A DNA stretch of 12,492 nucleotides. It comes from Acidobacteriota bacterium. GTDB taxonomy: Bacteria > Acidobacteriota > Polarisedimenticolia > QHYA01. Under the pieces are notes generated by a model. It was not told where the DNA came from. It ran no database searches and saw only the letters and a list, made by a program, of their open reading frames with translations. The position numbers were made by a program, and so were the translations under genes. Each line of letters opens with the position of its first letter. Within the stretch, counting starts at the first letter, position 1. Location: NCBI GenBank assembly GCA_003223995.1, contig QHYA01000139.1, positions 1-12,492 of the forward strand, in the 5' to 3' direction. Of this stretch, positions 6,150 through 12,492 are shown piece after piece.

Positions 6150-6929
6150 ATGAAGACCTCTTGCCTTACCATCGCCGGGCGGGAGTACGGCTCGCGGCTG
6201 ATCATCGGCACGGGGAAGTACGCTTCATTCCAGCAGACGCGCGAGGCGCTCGACGCCTCCGGTGCCGAGATCATCACGGTGGCGGTCCGGCGCATCAACA
6301 TCTTCGACCGCTCACGGGAGAACCTCCTCGATCATCTGGACCTCGGTCGCGTCTCCATCCTGCCGAATACCGCCGGCTGCTCGACGGCCCAGGAAGCGAT
6401 GCGCACCGCGATGCTCGCCCGGGAGGCGGGAGTCGGCAGGCTCATCAAGCTGGAGGTGATCGGCGATGCGCGCACGCTGTTCCCGGACAATGAGGAGACC
6501 CTCTCCGCCGCGCGCATCCTCGTCAAGGAAGGTTTCGTTGTCCTTCCCTACGTCAGCGACGATCTGGTCCTCGCCAAGAAGCTGCACGACGCCGGATGCG
6601 CCGCCGTGATGCCCCTGGCCGCCCCGATCGGATCGGGTCTGGGCATCCAGAACCCGGTGAACCTGCGCCTCATGATCGAGGAGATCACGGACATCCCCGT
6701 GATCGTCGACGCGGGCGTGGGCACGGCTTCGGATGCCGCGATCGCCATGGAACTGGGCTGCGACGGCGTGCTGATGAACACGGGAATCGCCGGGGCCTCC
6801 GACCCGGTGAAGATGGCACGCGCCATGCGGCTGGCGGTCGATGCCGGCCGTCTGGCTTATGAGGCCGGGCGGATGCCGAGAAAGCTCGCCGCGACGGCGA
6901 GCAGCCCCCTTGAAGGGGTCGTGAAGTAG
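6150..6929 (+). CDS. thiG: Thiazole synthase ThiG
   Basis: This TIM-barrel enzyme forms the thiazole phosphate ring of thiamine from deoxyxylulose 5-phosphate, dehydroglycine and the ThiS thiocarboxylate. It has 259 residues, the normal length. Family signatures are SRLIIGTGKY, TVAVRRIN, ILPNTAGC, the catalytic lysine K100 in LIKLEVIGD, PLAAPIGSGLGI and PVIVDAGVGTASDAA. Unlike thiS, the ATG at 6150 is preceded by a good Shine-Dalgarno sequence (GGAGAGG, starting at 6141). TAACAT at 6123-6128 could be a -10 box, but no convincing -35 was found. thiE, thiH/thiO and thiF are not in the window. The gene converges with the ATPase on the opposite strand. Confidence 0.97.
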   Translation: MKTSCLTIAGREYGSRLIIGTGKYASFQQTREALDASGAEIITVAVRRINIFDRSRENLLDHLDLGRVSILPNTAGCSTAQEAMRTAMLAREAGVGRLIKLEVIGDARTLFPDNEETLSAARILVKEGFVVLPYVSDDLVLAKKLHDAGCAAVMPLAAPIGSGLGIQNPVNLRLMIEEITDIPVIVDAGVGTASDAAIAMELGCDGVLMNTGIAGASDPVKMARAMRLAVDAGRLAYEAGRMPRKLAATASSPLEGVVK

Positions 6930-6962
6930 GGGCCCGGAGCCCCGGCCTTCCCCTGGGGGCCC
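6929..6962. terminator. GC-rich hairpins between convergent genes
   Basis: Just past thiG, GGGGC (6929-6933) pairs with GCCCC (6939-6943). A wider GGGCCC (6930-6935)/GGGCCC (6957-6962) pairing is also possible. The site lies between converging genes and could stop transcription both ways, but it has no T-run. Confidence 0.35.
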
Positions 6963-6995
6963 ATCGCCGATCACGGCCCTCATCGCATGGGCTAC

Positions 6996-8252
6996 TCACC
7001 CCCACACGCCACCCAACGGCATGGCAACGATCCTACCCGTCAGCCGCATCACTTCTGTCCCCCCGTACAGTAGCACCCCGAAGGGCGCAGCCTTCGGATG
7101 ATCCTCGAGGAATGCCTCCAGCCCCTTTGCGTCGTCGAGCCGGACGCGGTGCGAAGACTTCACCTCGATGGGTAGAAGACGCCGGCCGGATTCGATCACG
7201 AAGTCGACATCCACGCCGCCGTGCGTCCGCCAGTAATGGATCTCGGGGCGTGGGACGACGGTCTCCCTCCACGCGAGCATCTGCATCAGCACGAGGTTTT
7301 CGAGGAGACCCCCGGGCATCTCCGCCTCGGTCGGAATGCCGTGAGCCGAAAGACCCGCGAGATGTGCAGCCAGTCCCGTGTCGGTCCAGTAGAGCTTGGG
7401 CGTCTTGACGAGGCGCTTGGTCCGGCTGATTGCGTAGGCGGGAAGCCTCACGATCTGGAATGAGGTCTCCATCAACTTGAGATACCGGTGCGCCGTGGCG
7501 AGCGGAATCGCCGCGTCCCTTGCCAGGTCGCTCTGGTTCAACATCTGCCCGACGCGCAATGCCGCCAGGCGCATGAGGCGCCGAAAGTCCGCGAGCGAAG
7601 AGATCGAGGCGAGGTCCTGAATGTCGCGCTCCAGATAGGTGCGCACGTACCCGTCAAACCACTGCGCCCGGATCTCCTCTTCCCCTGCTAGCGCCGGCAC
7701 AGGGTAGCCCCCTTCCAGGACTCGCGAGGCCCATCCCTCGCCTCCTGTCTCCGGCACGGCGGGCCTCTGTAACGACCGTTCGTCTGCAGCATCCAGCCAG
7801 TCGCTCCATGGACCGGGCGTCGCCCTGCCCGCCTTCTCCGCCTCGCTCATTGGACAAAGCGTCAGGTAGATCGCTCGCCCCGCGAGGCTCTCCGAGACGC
7901 GCCGCATCATGAGGAGGTTCGCGGACCCTGTAAGGAGGAACCGACCCGGTCTCCGTGAGCGGTCCACGTCTCGCTTGATCGCCAGGAGAACTTCCGGCGC
8001 GCGCTGGACCTCATCCAGGGTCAGCGGATCGCCGTTCTGCAAGAAAGTCTGAGCGTCCCGATGCGCCTGCTCGAGGACGTCGTAGTCGTCGAGAGACCGG
8101 AAAACCCGTCCCGCCGCGATCGCTCCGGATCCGACCAGAGTCGTCTTGCCAGTCTGCCGAGCCCCCGTGACGACCACCACCGGAAACCGCTCAAGAGCGG
8201 TCGCGAGGACCGGTTCGAGGATCCGGGGAAGGATCCTTGTAGATCTATTCAT
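6996..8252 (-). CDS. AAA ATPase with C-terminal DUF4143 domain
   Basis: This is a 418-residue protein of the AAA_14/DUF4143 family, common in accessory DNA and of unknown cellular role. Walker A is TGARQTGKTT (29-38), Walker B is LTLDE (77-81) and the sensor-1 block is LTGSAN (107-112). A winged-helix-like segment lies at about 231-270. The C-terminal part holds a PD-(D/E)XK-like signature: E319, D348/D350 in GGVDVDFVIE, and E363-V-K365 in PIEVKSS. A metal-dependent nuclease or degraded nuclease fold is therefore possible. The gene is complete and stands alone, separated from smpB by a terminator. Its start codon lies in one arm of a perfect palindrome and its -10 box between the arms, so self-repression through the winged helix is plausible. 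Other family members have been proposed to be horizontally mobile or toxin-like; nothing here proves either. Confidence 0.88.
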   Translation of the reverse strand: MNRSTRILPRILEPVLATALERFPVVVVTGARQTGKTTLVGSGAIAAGRVFRSLDDYDVLEQAHRDAQTFLQNGDPLTLDEVQRAPEVLLAIKRDVDRSRRPGRFLLTGSANLLMMRRVSESLAGRAIYLTLCPMSEAEKAGRATPGPWSDWLDAADERSLQRPAVPETGGEGWASRVLEGGYPVPALAGEEEIRAQWFDGYVRTYLERDIQDLASISSLADFRRLMRLAALRVGQMLNQSDLARDAAIPLATAHRYLKLMETSFQIVRLPAYAISRTKRLVKTPKLYWTDTGLAAHLAGLSAHGIPTEAEMPGGLLENLVLMQMLAWRETVVPRPEIHYWRTHGGVDVDFVIESGRRLLPIEVKSSHRVRLDDAKGLEAFLEDHPKAAPFGVLLYGGTEVMRLTGRIVAMPLGGVWG

Positions 8253-8282
8253 GCCGTGAAAGATAATCGATCACGGCATGAA
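8248..8282 (-). promoter_or_regulatory. Perfect 12-base inverted repeat, likely operator
   Basis: TTCATGCCGTGA (8248-8259) and TCACGGCATGAA (8271-8282) are exact reverse complements with an 11-base spacer. The proximal arm contains the ATPase start codon (8250-8252). The spacer contains most of the predicted -10 box, read on the minus strand. This geometry suits a dimeric repressor, or an mRNA hairpin that masks the start codon if transcription begins upstream. Confidence 0.65.
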
Positions 8283-8292
8283 ATACAATCAA
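8263..8292 (-). promoter_or_regulatory. Predicted promoter of the DUF4143 ATPase
   Basis: On the minus strand TTGATT (8292-8287) and GATTAT (8268-8263) are 18 bases apart. The ATG starts ten bases after the -10 box, so the 5' leader would be only a few bases or absent. No Shine-Dalgarno sequence is visible. Confidence 0.45.
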
Positions 8293-8340
8293 CGCCTTGT
8301 TCTCGCCCTCCCTCGTCGTCCAACTCGGAAGCGAGCGTCC

Positions 8341-8363
8341 AAAAAACCTGGGTGAACACCCAG
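8341..8363 (-). terminator. Intrinsic terminator of the M61-rsmI-smpB operon
   Basis: On the minus strand CTGGGTG (8363-8357) and CACCCAG (8354-8348) form a perfect seven-base stem. A G and six T residues follow (8346-8341). It lies 67 bases beyond the smpB stop and separates this operon from the ATPase gene. Confidence 0.85.
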
Positions 8364-8429
8364 TTCCAGGGGATTCCGGTGAGGGAGGGGATGGGTAGGC
8401 CCGGCGAAAAGCGCTGGTCCGGGGTGGTC

Positions 8430-8894
8430 TCAGCGCGCGGACTTCATGGCCGCACGCGTTTCGCGCTCGATCTCGCGACGCCGCTCGGTCTCCCGCCGGT
8501 CGTGCAGTTTCTTCCCCTTCGCCAGCCCGATCTCCAGCTTGATGTGAGGTCCCTTCAGGTAGAAGCGCAGCGGCACGAGGGTGTAGCCCTTCAGGACCGT
8601 CTTGCCGATCAGGGCCCGTATCTCGCTCCGGCGCAGCAGCAGCTTCCTCGTCCGGAGCGGGTCGTGGTTGCTGATGTTGCCATGGCTGTAAGGGGCGACG
8701 TGGCAGTTGTAGAGGAAGACCTCGCCGTCCTTCACGCGCGCGAAGGCGTCCTTGAGGTTGGCCTGCCCCTCTCGCAGCGACTTGACCTCGGTCCCCAGCA
8801 GTGCGATCCCTGCCTCGTAACGCTCCTCGATGAAGTAGTTGTGGAAGGCTGCGCGGTTGGAGGCCAGCGTCTTCCCTTCGGTCCTGCCGGTCAT
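8430..8894 (-). CDS. smpB: SsrA-binding protein SmpB
   Basis: SmpB binds tmRNA and delivers it to ribosomes stalled on broken mRNA for trans-translation. The protein has 154 residues, the usual length. Family features include the N-terminal NRAAFHNYFIEERYEAGIAL strand and LGTEVKSLREGQANLKDAF. YNCHVAPYSHGNISNHDP and RKLLLRRSEI follow, then the basic tail (LAKGKKLHDRRETERRREIERETR) that becomes a helix in the mRNA channel. It follows rsmI with a 29-base gap and is the last gene of the operon. The sequence before the ATG (ACCACCAG) is not a Shine-Dalgarno site, so translation may depend on re-initiation. No ssrA gene was recognised in the window. Confidence 0.97.
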   Translation of the reverse strand: MTGRTEGKTLASNRAAFHNYFIEERYEAGIALLGTEVKSLREGQANLKDAFARVKDGEVFLYNCHVAPYSHGNISNHDPLRTRKLLLRRSEIRALIGKTVLKGYTLVPLRFYLKGPHIKLEIGLAKGKKLHDRRETERRREIERETRAAMKSAR

Positions 8895-8923
8895 CTGGTG
8901 GTGTCGTCACCCGGTGCCGCTGC

Positions 8924-9829
8924 TCATCGCGGCTTGTGCCACACGCCCTGCCGCGCTCGTTCCTCTACGAGACGGCGGTAGACCTCGCTTCTCTCCAGCC
9001 CGCGTTCCTTGGCCAGATGTTTGATCGCGGCACGGCGATCCAGCCCCGCATCCAGCAGCTTCCCGTAGTCCTCCGCCAGGGACCCCGGGGGCGCGGCGGA
9101 CGCCACGCTGCCGAGCTGGGCTGTAGAAGCAGCCTGCGCTCGTTCCCCGTCAGCCGCGCCCTCGACGATGATGCAGAACTCCCCTGGCGTTTTCTCGGCG
9201 GATAGGGCGGCGGCCACCTCGTGCAGCCTGCCGCGGTACCACTGCTCGAAGCGTTTGGTCATCTCTCGGACGACGCAGCAGCGCCTGTCTCCGAGGATCT
9301 CCGCCATGTCGGCGATCGACTCGCGGACGCGGGCCGGAGACTCGTAGAAGAGCTGCGTCGGGGCCTCGCCGGCCAGGCCGGCGAGCACCCGCCGTCTCTC
9401 GCCCGCCCGGTGCGGCAGGAAGCCGCGAAACGTGAACTCTCCCGCCGGCAGGCCGCAGCCAGACAGAGCCGCGATCGCGGCGTTCGGGCCGGGGACCGGG
9501 CGCACCTCGATGCCCGCTTCTACGGCACGGGAGACGAGCAGGGAGCCGGGATCCGAGATTCCCGGAGTCCCGCTGTCCGAGACCAGGGCGACGCTGGAGC
9601 CCTGCTTCAGCCTCTCCAGGATCCGAACAGCGGAGCGTTTCTCGTTGAACTTGTGGTGGGACAGGCAGCGGGCCTCGATGCCGTGACGGCCGAGGAGCTT
9701 TCGCGTCCGGCGCGTGTCCTCGCATGCAATCAGATCCACCCGCCGGAGCACCTCCATGGCGCGCAGGGTGATGTCGTCGAGGTTTCCGATCGGAGTGGCC
9801 ACGATGTAGAGGGTCCCGAAGGCAGCCAT
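8924..9829 (-). CDS. rsmI: 16S rRNA (cytidine-1402-2'-O)-methyltransferase
   Basis: RsmI 2'-O-methylates C1402 in the decoding centre of 16S rRNA using S-adenosylmethionine. The 301-residue protein has the tetrapyrrole-methylase fold. Visible motifs are LYIVATPIGNLDDITLRA, EDTRRTRKLL, VALVSDSGTPGISDPG and PVPGPNAAIAALSGCG. The usual C-terminal helix-turn-helix follows (LDRRAAIKHLAKERGLERSEVYRRL). A longer reading frame exists, but the ATG at 9829 begins exactly where the family begins. It has AAAGG directly before it and lies four bases after the M61 stop, so the two genes are tightly linked. An alanine- and serine-rich linker (EGAADGERAQAASTAQLGS) separates the catalytic part from the HTH. 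Confidence 0.95.
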   Translation of the reverse strand: MAAFGTLYIVATPIGNLDDITLRAMEVLRRVDLIACEDTRRTRKLLGRHGIEARCLSHHKFNEKRSAVRILERLKQGSSVALVSDSGTPGISDPGSLLVSRAVEAGIEVRPVPGPNAAIAALSGCGLPAGEFTFRGFLPHRAGERRRVLAGLAGEAPTQLFYESPARVRESIADMAEILGDRRCCVVREMTKRFEQWYRGRLHEVAAALSAEKTPGEFCIIVEGAADGERAQAASTAQLGSVASAAPPGSLAEDYGKLLDAGLDRRAAIKHLAKERGLERSEVYRRLVEERARQGVWHKPR

Positions 9830-9833
9830 CCTT

Positions 9834-11909
9834 TCACGGTTTTCCCCGCGGCGGGGAGGCCGGGGGCGGCACGAGAGGCTTGATGATCTCGGAGAGCAGG
9901 TCGGGCCGGCCCGTGTCCCTCTCGAGGTGGGGATACCTCTCCCCACCATGGTAGTCGAGCCGGTAGCTCTTGTAGAACTCCCCGTTCTTCACCAGCAGCT
10001 CCAGCGGCTCGGACGCGTTCTTCGATGCCTTCAAGGTGTCGCGCAGGGACTTTCCGCTGAACGTCCTGCCGTTCACGGCGACGAGAGTCATGCCCGGTGC
10101 AAGGCCCGCGCGGGCCGACGCCAGCCCCGGGACGACATCGATGATGCTCCCGTCCTCCTTCATCCTCAATCCGATCGAGAAGCTGACATCGACTTCCTTC
10201 CGGACCTCTTCTGCGGCTTTGAGCAGGTCCGGGACGACCTCGCTGTAAACGAGCCGCCAGCCCCCAGCCTCGATGCCTCCCAGGGGAGCGTGGGGGCGAG
10301 TCTCGGTCAGACGGCTGTCCAGGAAGCTCTTCCAGTCGTAGGGGGCCGTGTCGTTCAGCGCCGCGACGATGTCCTCGTAAGTGTAAGGCTTGACGGCAGG
10401 AGGGCCGCTTTCGCCTCCATGGAAGCGCCGGCAGAAATTGTCGAGCGAGCGGCGCCCTTTCGTCTGCTGGCGAATGATCACATCCGCCTCCAGCCAGATC
10501 AGGTCCCCCTCGGGATAGAAATCCGTCCCCCGCCTCCAGTTGCGCCAGGCCTCGCTCGACCCGTAGAGCAGCTGGGCGGCGATCGCCGTGTCCAGTAGGG
10601 GCCTCCACGTCCGCCCCGCCCGGTAGTCGAGAGCCGCCGCGCTCAGGGCAAGGTCCTCGCGGAAGAGCTCGGGGCTGCGCAGACCGCACCGCGCGCTGAG
10701 GACATTGCCGAGATAGGTCGTCAGTCCCTCGTAGACCCACAGGAGGTCCGTCTTCATCGGCTCGCTGAAATCGGGAATGATCAGGCCCGCGGGGCGGCGG
10801 TACTTGCCGTTCCACGAATGCACGAACTCGTGGGGGAGCAGTCCGGCCATCAGCTTGCGGCGCTCCTCGTCGATGAGGGCCCGCTCCCATGTCCGGTCGT
10901 CGCTCGATTCGTGATGTTCCAGGCCGAAGTGGGCGACGTTCTCGCTCAGGCTCAGCAGGAAATGATAGTTGCGGTAATGGCGAGCGCCGAACAGGCTGCT
11001 TGCCTCGGCGATGAGGCGGGTGTAGTCGGCGATCAGGTCGGTGCTCATGTCGAGGGCGGCCGGGCTGTCGCCCGCCATGTCGATCTCGTGAATCGGCGCG
11101 GGGCCCGCTGTCAGCGGGACGCTGCGGTAGAACTGCCCGGCCAGCACGGGGGAATCGACGAGGGTTGTCAGCGAGACCGGCTCGAACTCCAGCTCCTCGC
11201 CCGCCCCATTGGCCAAGGGGAGAGCCGTGCCGTGCTTCCAGCCGGGCGGCAGTCTCAAGGTGGCCGCGTAGATGAGATCATCTGAATGGCTGCCCTTCGG
11301 ATACAAGAGCATCTGGTTCCAGCTGACCACGGCGATGCTGGACGTAGAGGACGCGCCCGAGGAGAACCCTTGAGGCTTCACTTCGGAGAGGAAATCGAAC
11401 GAGACATCGACAGATCCGGGGCCGGGTGGGACGTCGCAGTGGAAGGCGTACATGTCCACGCTGTCCCGCTGCCAGGGCAGCGGCTTGCCCCCCGAAGAGA
11501 TCCTCAGCCCGGCCAGGTCCGTGATCGGGCCGGTCGGGCCATGCTCACCCGGGATCCACTTGGGATAGAGCAGGGTGAGAGGTCCCGGGGGGGCAGGAAT
11601 GACCAGATGGGCGTGGAAGATCCGGCGAGGGGCTTCGGAAGCGTCCACAGCCAGCTTGATGACCGGGAAGGATTTCCCCGCCTGGGTTGCGGCGGCCGCC
11701 CAGTCGGCGAAAGCCGCCAGCACGCCTCCCAGCACCAGAGAAATGGCAAGGACTGCCAATGCCTCCCTCCTCCGGACAGAACCTGGCAGGGTTGAGCAAA
11801 GGCTGCCGGCCCGCAAGCGAGCAACGGAAAAGGAGGGCAGGCGCCTTTCGAGGAGATGGTGCGCGGCCACGGAGAGGAAGCCCCTGGGCAGAGAGGACAA
11901 TGTTGCCAT
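9834..11909 (-). CDS. M61-family metallopeptidase with PDZ domain
   Basis: This is a zinc aminopeptidase of family M61 (glycyl aminopeptidase type), 691 residues from the ATG at 11909. The zinc site is HEFVH (360-364), with the third ligand probably E394 in LWVYEGLTTYLG. The gluzincin core is followed by a PDZ domain near the C-terminus (SIGLRMKEDGSIIDVVPG, then AGLAPGMTLVAVNG). A hydrophobic segment at about 50-70 (LAVLAISLVLGGVLAAF) is a signal peptide or anchor, which places the enzyme in the periplasm or membrane. The ATG has a fine Shine-Dalgarno site (AGGGGG) but leaves an unusually long 48-residue basic stretch before the hydrophobic part. A TTG at 11759 preceded by GGAGGAGGGAGG would give a normal short signal peptide and is a real alternative. 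First gene of the operon with rsmI and smpB. The physiological substrate is unknown. Confidence 0.93.
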   Translation of the reverse strand: MATLSSLPRGFLSVAAHHLLERRLPSFSVARLRAGSLCSTLPGSVRRREALAVLAISLVLGGVLAAFADWAAAATQAGKSFPVIKLAVDASEAPRRIFHAHLVIPAPPGPLTLLYPKWIPGEHGPTGPITDLAGLRISSGGKPLPWQRDSVDMYAFHCDVPPGPGSVDVSFDFLSEVKPQGFSSGASSTSSIAVVSWNQMLLYPKGSHSDDLIYAATLRLPPGWKHGTALPLANGAGEELEFEPVSLTTLVDSPVLAGQFYRSVPLTAGPAPIHEIDMAGDSPAALDMSTDLIADYTRLIAEASSLFGARHYRNYHFLLSLSENVAHFGLEHHESSDDRTWERALIDEERRKLMAGLLPHEFVHSWNGKYRRPAGLIIPDFSEPMKTDLLWVYEGLTTYLGNVLSARCGLRSPELFREDLALSAAALDYRAGRTWRPLLDTAIAAQLLYGSSEAWRNWRRGTDFYPEGDLIWLEADVIIRQQTKGRRSLDNFCRRFHGGESGPPAVKPYTYEDIVAALNDTAPYDWKSFLDSRLTETRPHAPLGGIEAGGWRLVYSEVVPDLLKAAEEVRKEVDVSFSIGLRMKEDGSIIDVVPGLASARAGLAPGMTLVAVNGRTFSGKSLRDTLKASKNASEPLELLVKNGEFYKSYRLDYHGGERYPHLERDTGRPDLLSEIIKPLVPPPASPPRGKP

Positions 11910-11943
11910 GATTTCCCCCTTGGAAGTGTCGACGGCAGGAAGG

Positions 11944-11949
11944 ATAATA
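11944..11949 (-). promoter_or_regulatory. Possible -10 box of the M61 operon
   Basis: TATTAT on the minus strand lies 34 bases before the M61 ATG, leaving room for a short leader that contains the AGGGGG ribosome-binding site. No good -35 sequence was found 16-18 bases upstream. Confidence 0.35.
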
Positions 11950-12037
11950 AGGCATCCCGTCCGGGAGGAAGCGGGTCTTCCATGGCGGACCGGTCGGCTG
12001 AGGCTCCGGCCTGAACGCGGCAACGGCTGGAAGGCCC

Positions 12038-12043
12038 TAGACT
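12038..12043 (+). promoter_or_regulatory. Possible -10 box of the membrane-fusion lipoprotein gene
   Basis: TAGACT resembles the TAGATT box at 4828 and sits 7-13 bases before the candidate ACG or CTG starts. No clear -35 element was found at normal spacing. Confidence 0.3.
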
Positions 12044-12056
12044 GGGGGAAACGGCC

Positions 12057-12492
12057 CTGAGGAGCGCGAGAGGCTGGAATTCATTCTTCTTTGGGGCGCT
12101 TGCCCTCTCGCTCGCGGCCTGCACGCCCAGCCCCGGCGCCGGCCGGCGAGAAAGCCCTCTTTCCGACCCGCCTCAACCAGCCCTGCCCAAGCTGGTCCGG
12201 GTCGTCCATCCGGAACCCGTGTCCTCCGAGGAGGCCTATCCATCCAGCCTTTACGTCGAGCACGATGTCCGCCTCACCGCGCGCCGGGCAGGCATGATCG
12301 AGCAGGTGCTCGTGGACCGGGGCAGCACGGTCCGGAAGGGCCAGCTTCTCGCGAGCGTCGAGACGGAAGAAGCGGACCACGAGCTCGAGATGGCCCAAGA
12401 GGAGCAGCGGCTGGCTCAGGCGGACTATGACCGCATGCGGCCTTTGTCCGAAGAGAAGATGATCTCTCCTCAGGAGCTGTTCCGCGCCGAGA
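12057..12492 (+). CDS. Lipoprotein membrane-fusion (RND/HlyD-type) subunit, 3' partial
   Basis: This is the N-terminal part of a periplasmic adaptor of an efflux or secretion system, anchored to the inner membrane as a lipoprotein. A signal sequence (SARGWNSFFFGALALSLAAC) ends in the lipobox LAAC, whose cysteine codon is at 12120-12122. A proline-rich linker follows. Next is a lipoyl/barrel-sandwich half-domain (RLTARRAGMIEQVLVDRGST, then VRKGQLLASVE), and then the first helix of the hairpin (ELEMAQEEQRLAQADYDRM). The frame runs off the window, so the transporter partner is not visible. The frame contains no ATG, GTG or TTG between the stop at 12012 and the lipobox. CTG at 12057, with GGGGGA eight bases upstream, gives a typical lipoprotein N-terminus (MRSARGW) and is my tentative start. 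ACG at 12051, seven bases after a TAGACT box, is an alternative for a leaderless message. Confidence 0.8.
   Translation, partial: MRSARGWNSFFFGALALSLAACTPSPGAGRRESPLSDPPQPALPKLVRVVHPEPVSSEEAYPSSLYVEHDVRLTARRAGMIEQVLVDRGSTVRKGQLLASVETEEADHELEMAQEEQRLAQADYDRMRPLSEEKMISPQELFRAE

Noticed and set aside
9730..10890. Long alternative minus-strand frame across the M61 and rsmI genes
   Set aside because: The product is arginine/glycine/proline-rich without motifs, while the overlapping frames encode clear M61 and RsmI proteins.
1..12492. tRNA, rRNA, CRISPR arrays, insertion sequences or an origin
   Set aside because: Reading both strands showed no cloverleaf with a TTCGA-type arm, no regularly spaced repeats, no transposase frame with terminal inverted repeats and no DnaA-box cluster.

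Overview
The window is GC-rich and gene-dense, with many 1- and 4-base stop/start overlaps, as in large-genome environmental bacteria. Gene content and style (aerobic tryptophan catabolism, an M61 peptidase, an RND-type adaptor, a relic toxin-antitoxin locus, near-leaderless promoters) would fit Acidobacteriota or a similar soil or sediment phylum. No marker here fixes the taxonomy, so that is only a guess.

Region 1 (1-4780, + strand) is one translationally coupled operon for tryptophan breakdown. In order it encodes a kynureninase (5' end outside the window), tryptophan 2,3-dioxygenase, a benzoate/2-aminobenzoate-CoA ligase family enzyme, a creatininase/formamide-hydrolase family enzyme and a 4-hydroxybenzoyl-CoA-type thioesterase. 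Together they suggest Trp -> N-formylkynurenine -> kynurenine -> anthranilate -> anthraniloyl-CoA. No classical kynurenine formamidase is visible. The creatininase-family protein keeps all of its metal-ligand positions and sits where a formamidase would be expected, which is the most interesting hypothesis in the window.

Region 2 (4781-6995, + strand) holds a small conserved hypothetical gene broken by a frameshift, thiS and thiG. Between thiS and thiG lies the decayed remnant of an AbrB/PIN (VapBC-like) toxin-antitoxin pair. The broken gene and thiS each have a promoter whose -10 box lies 7-9 bases before a GTG start, which implies leaderless mRNAs.

Region 3 (6996-8282, - strand) is a solitary AAA/DUF4143 ATPase. 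A perfect 12-base inverted repeat brackets its -10 box and runs into its start codon. It looks like a self-contained accessory gene.

Region 4 (8341-11950, - strand) is an operon of an M61 peptidase with a PDZ domain, rsmI and smpB, closed by a clear intrinsic terminator at 8341-8363. Region 5 (from about 12057, + strand) is the start of a lipoprotein membrane-fusion (RND/HlyD-type) subunit, divergent from the M61 gene and cut off by the window end. Its frame has no ATG, GTG or TTG before the lipobox.
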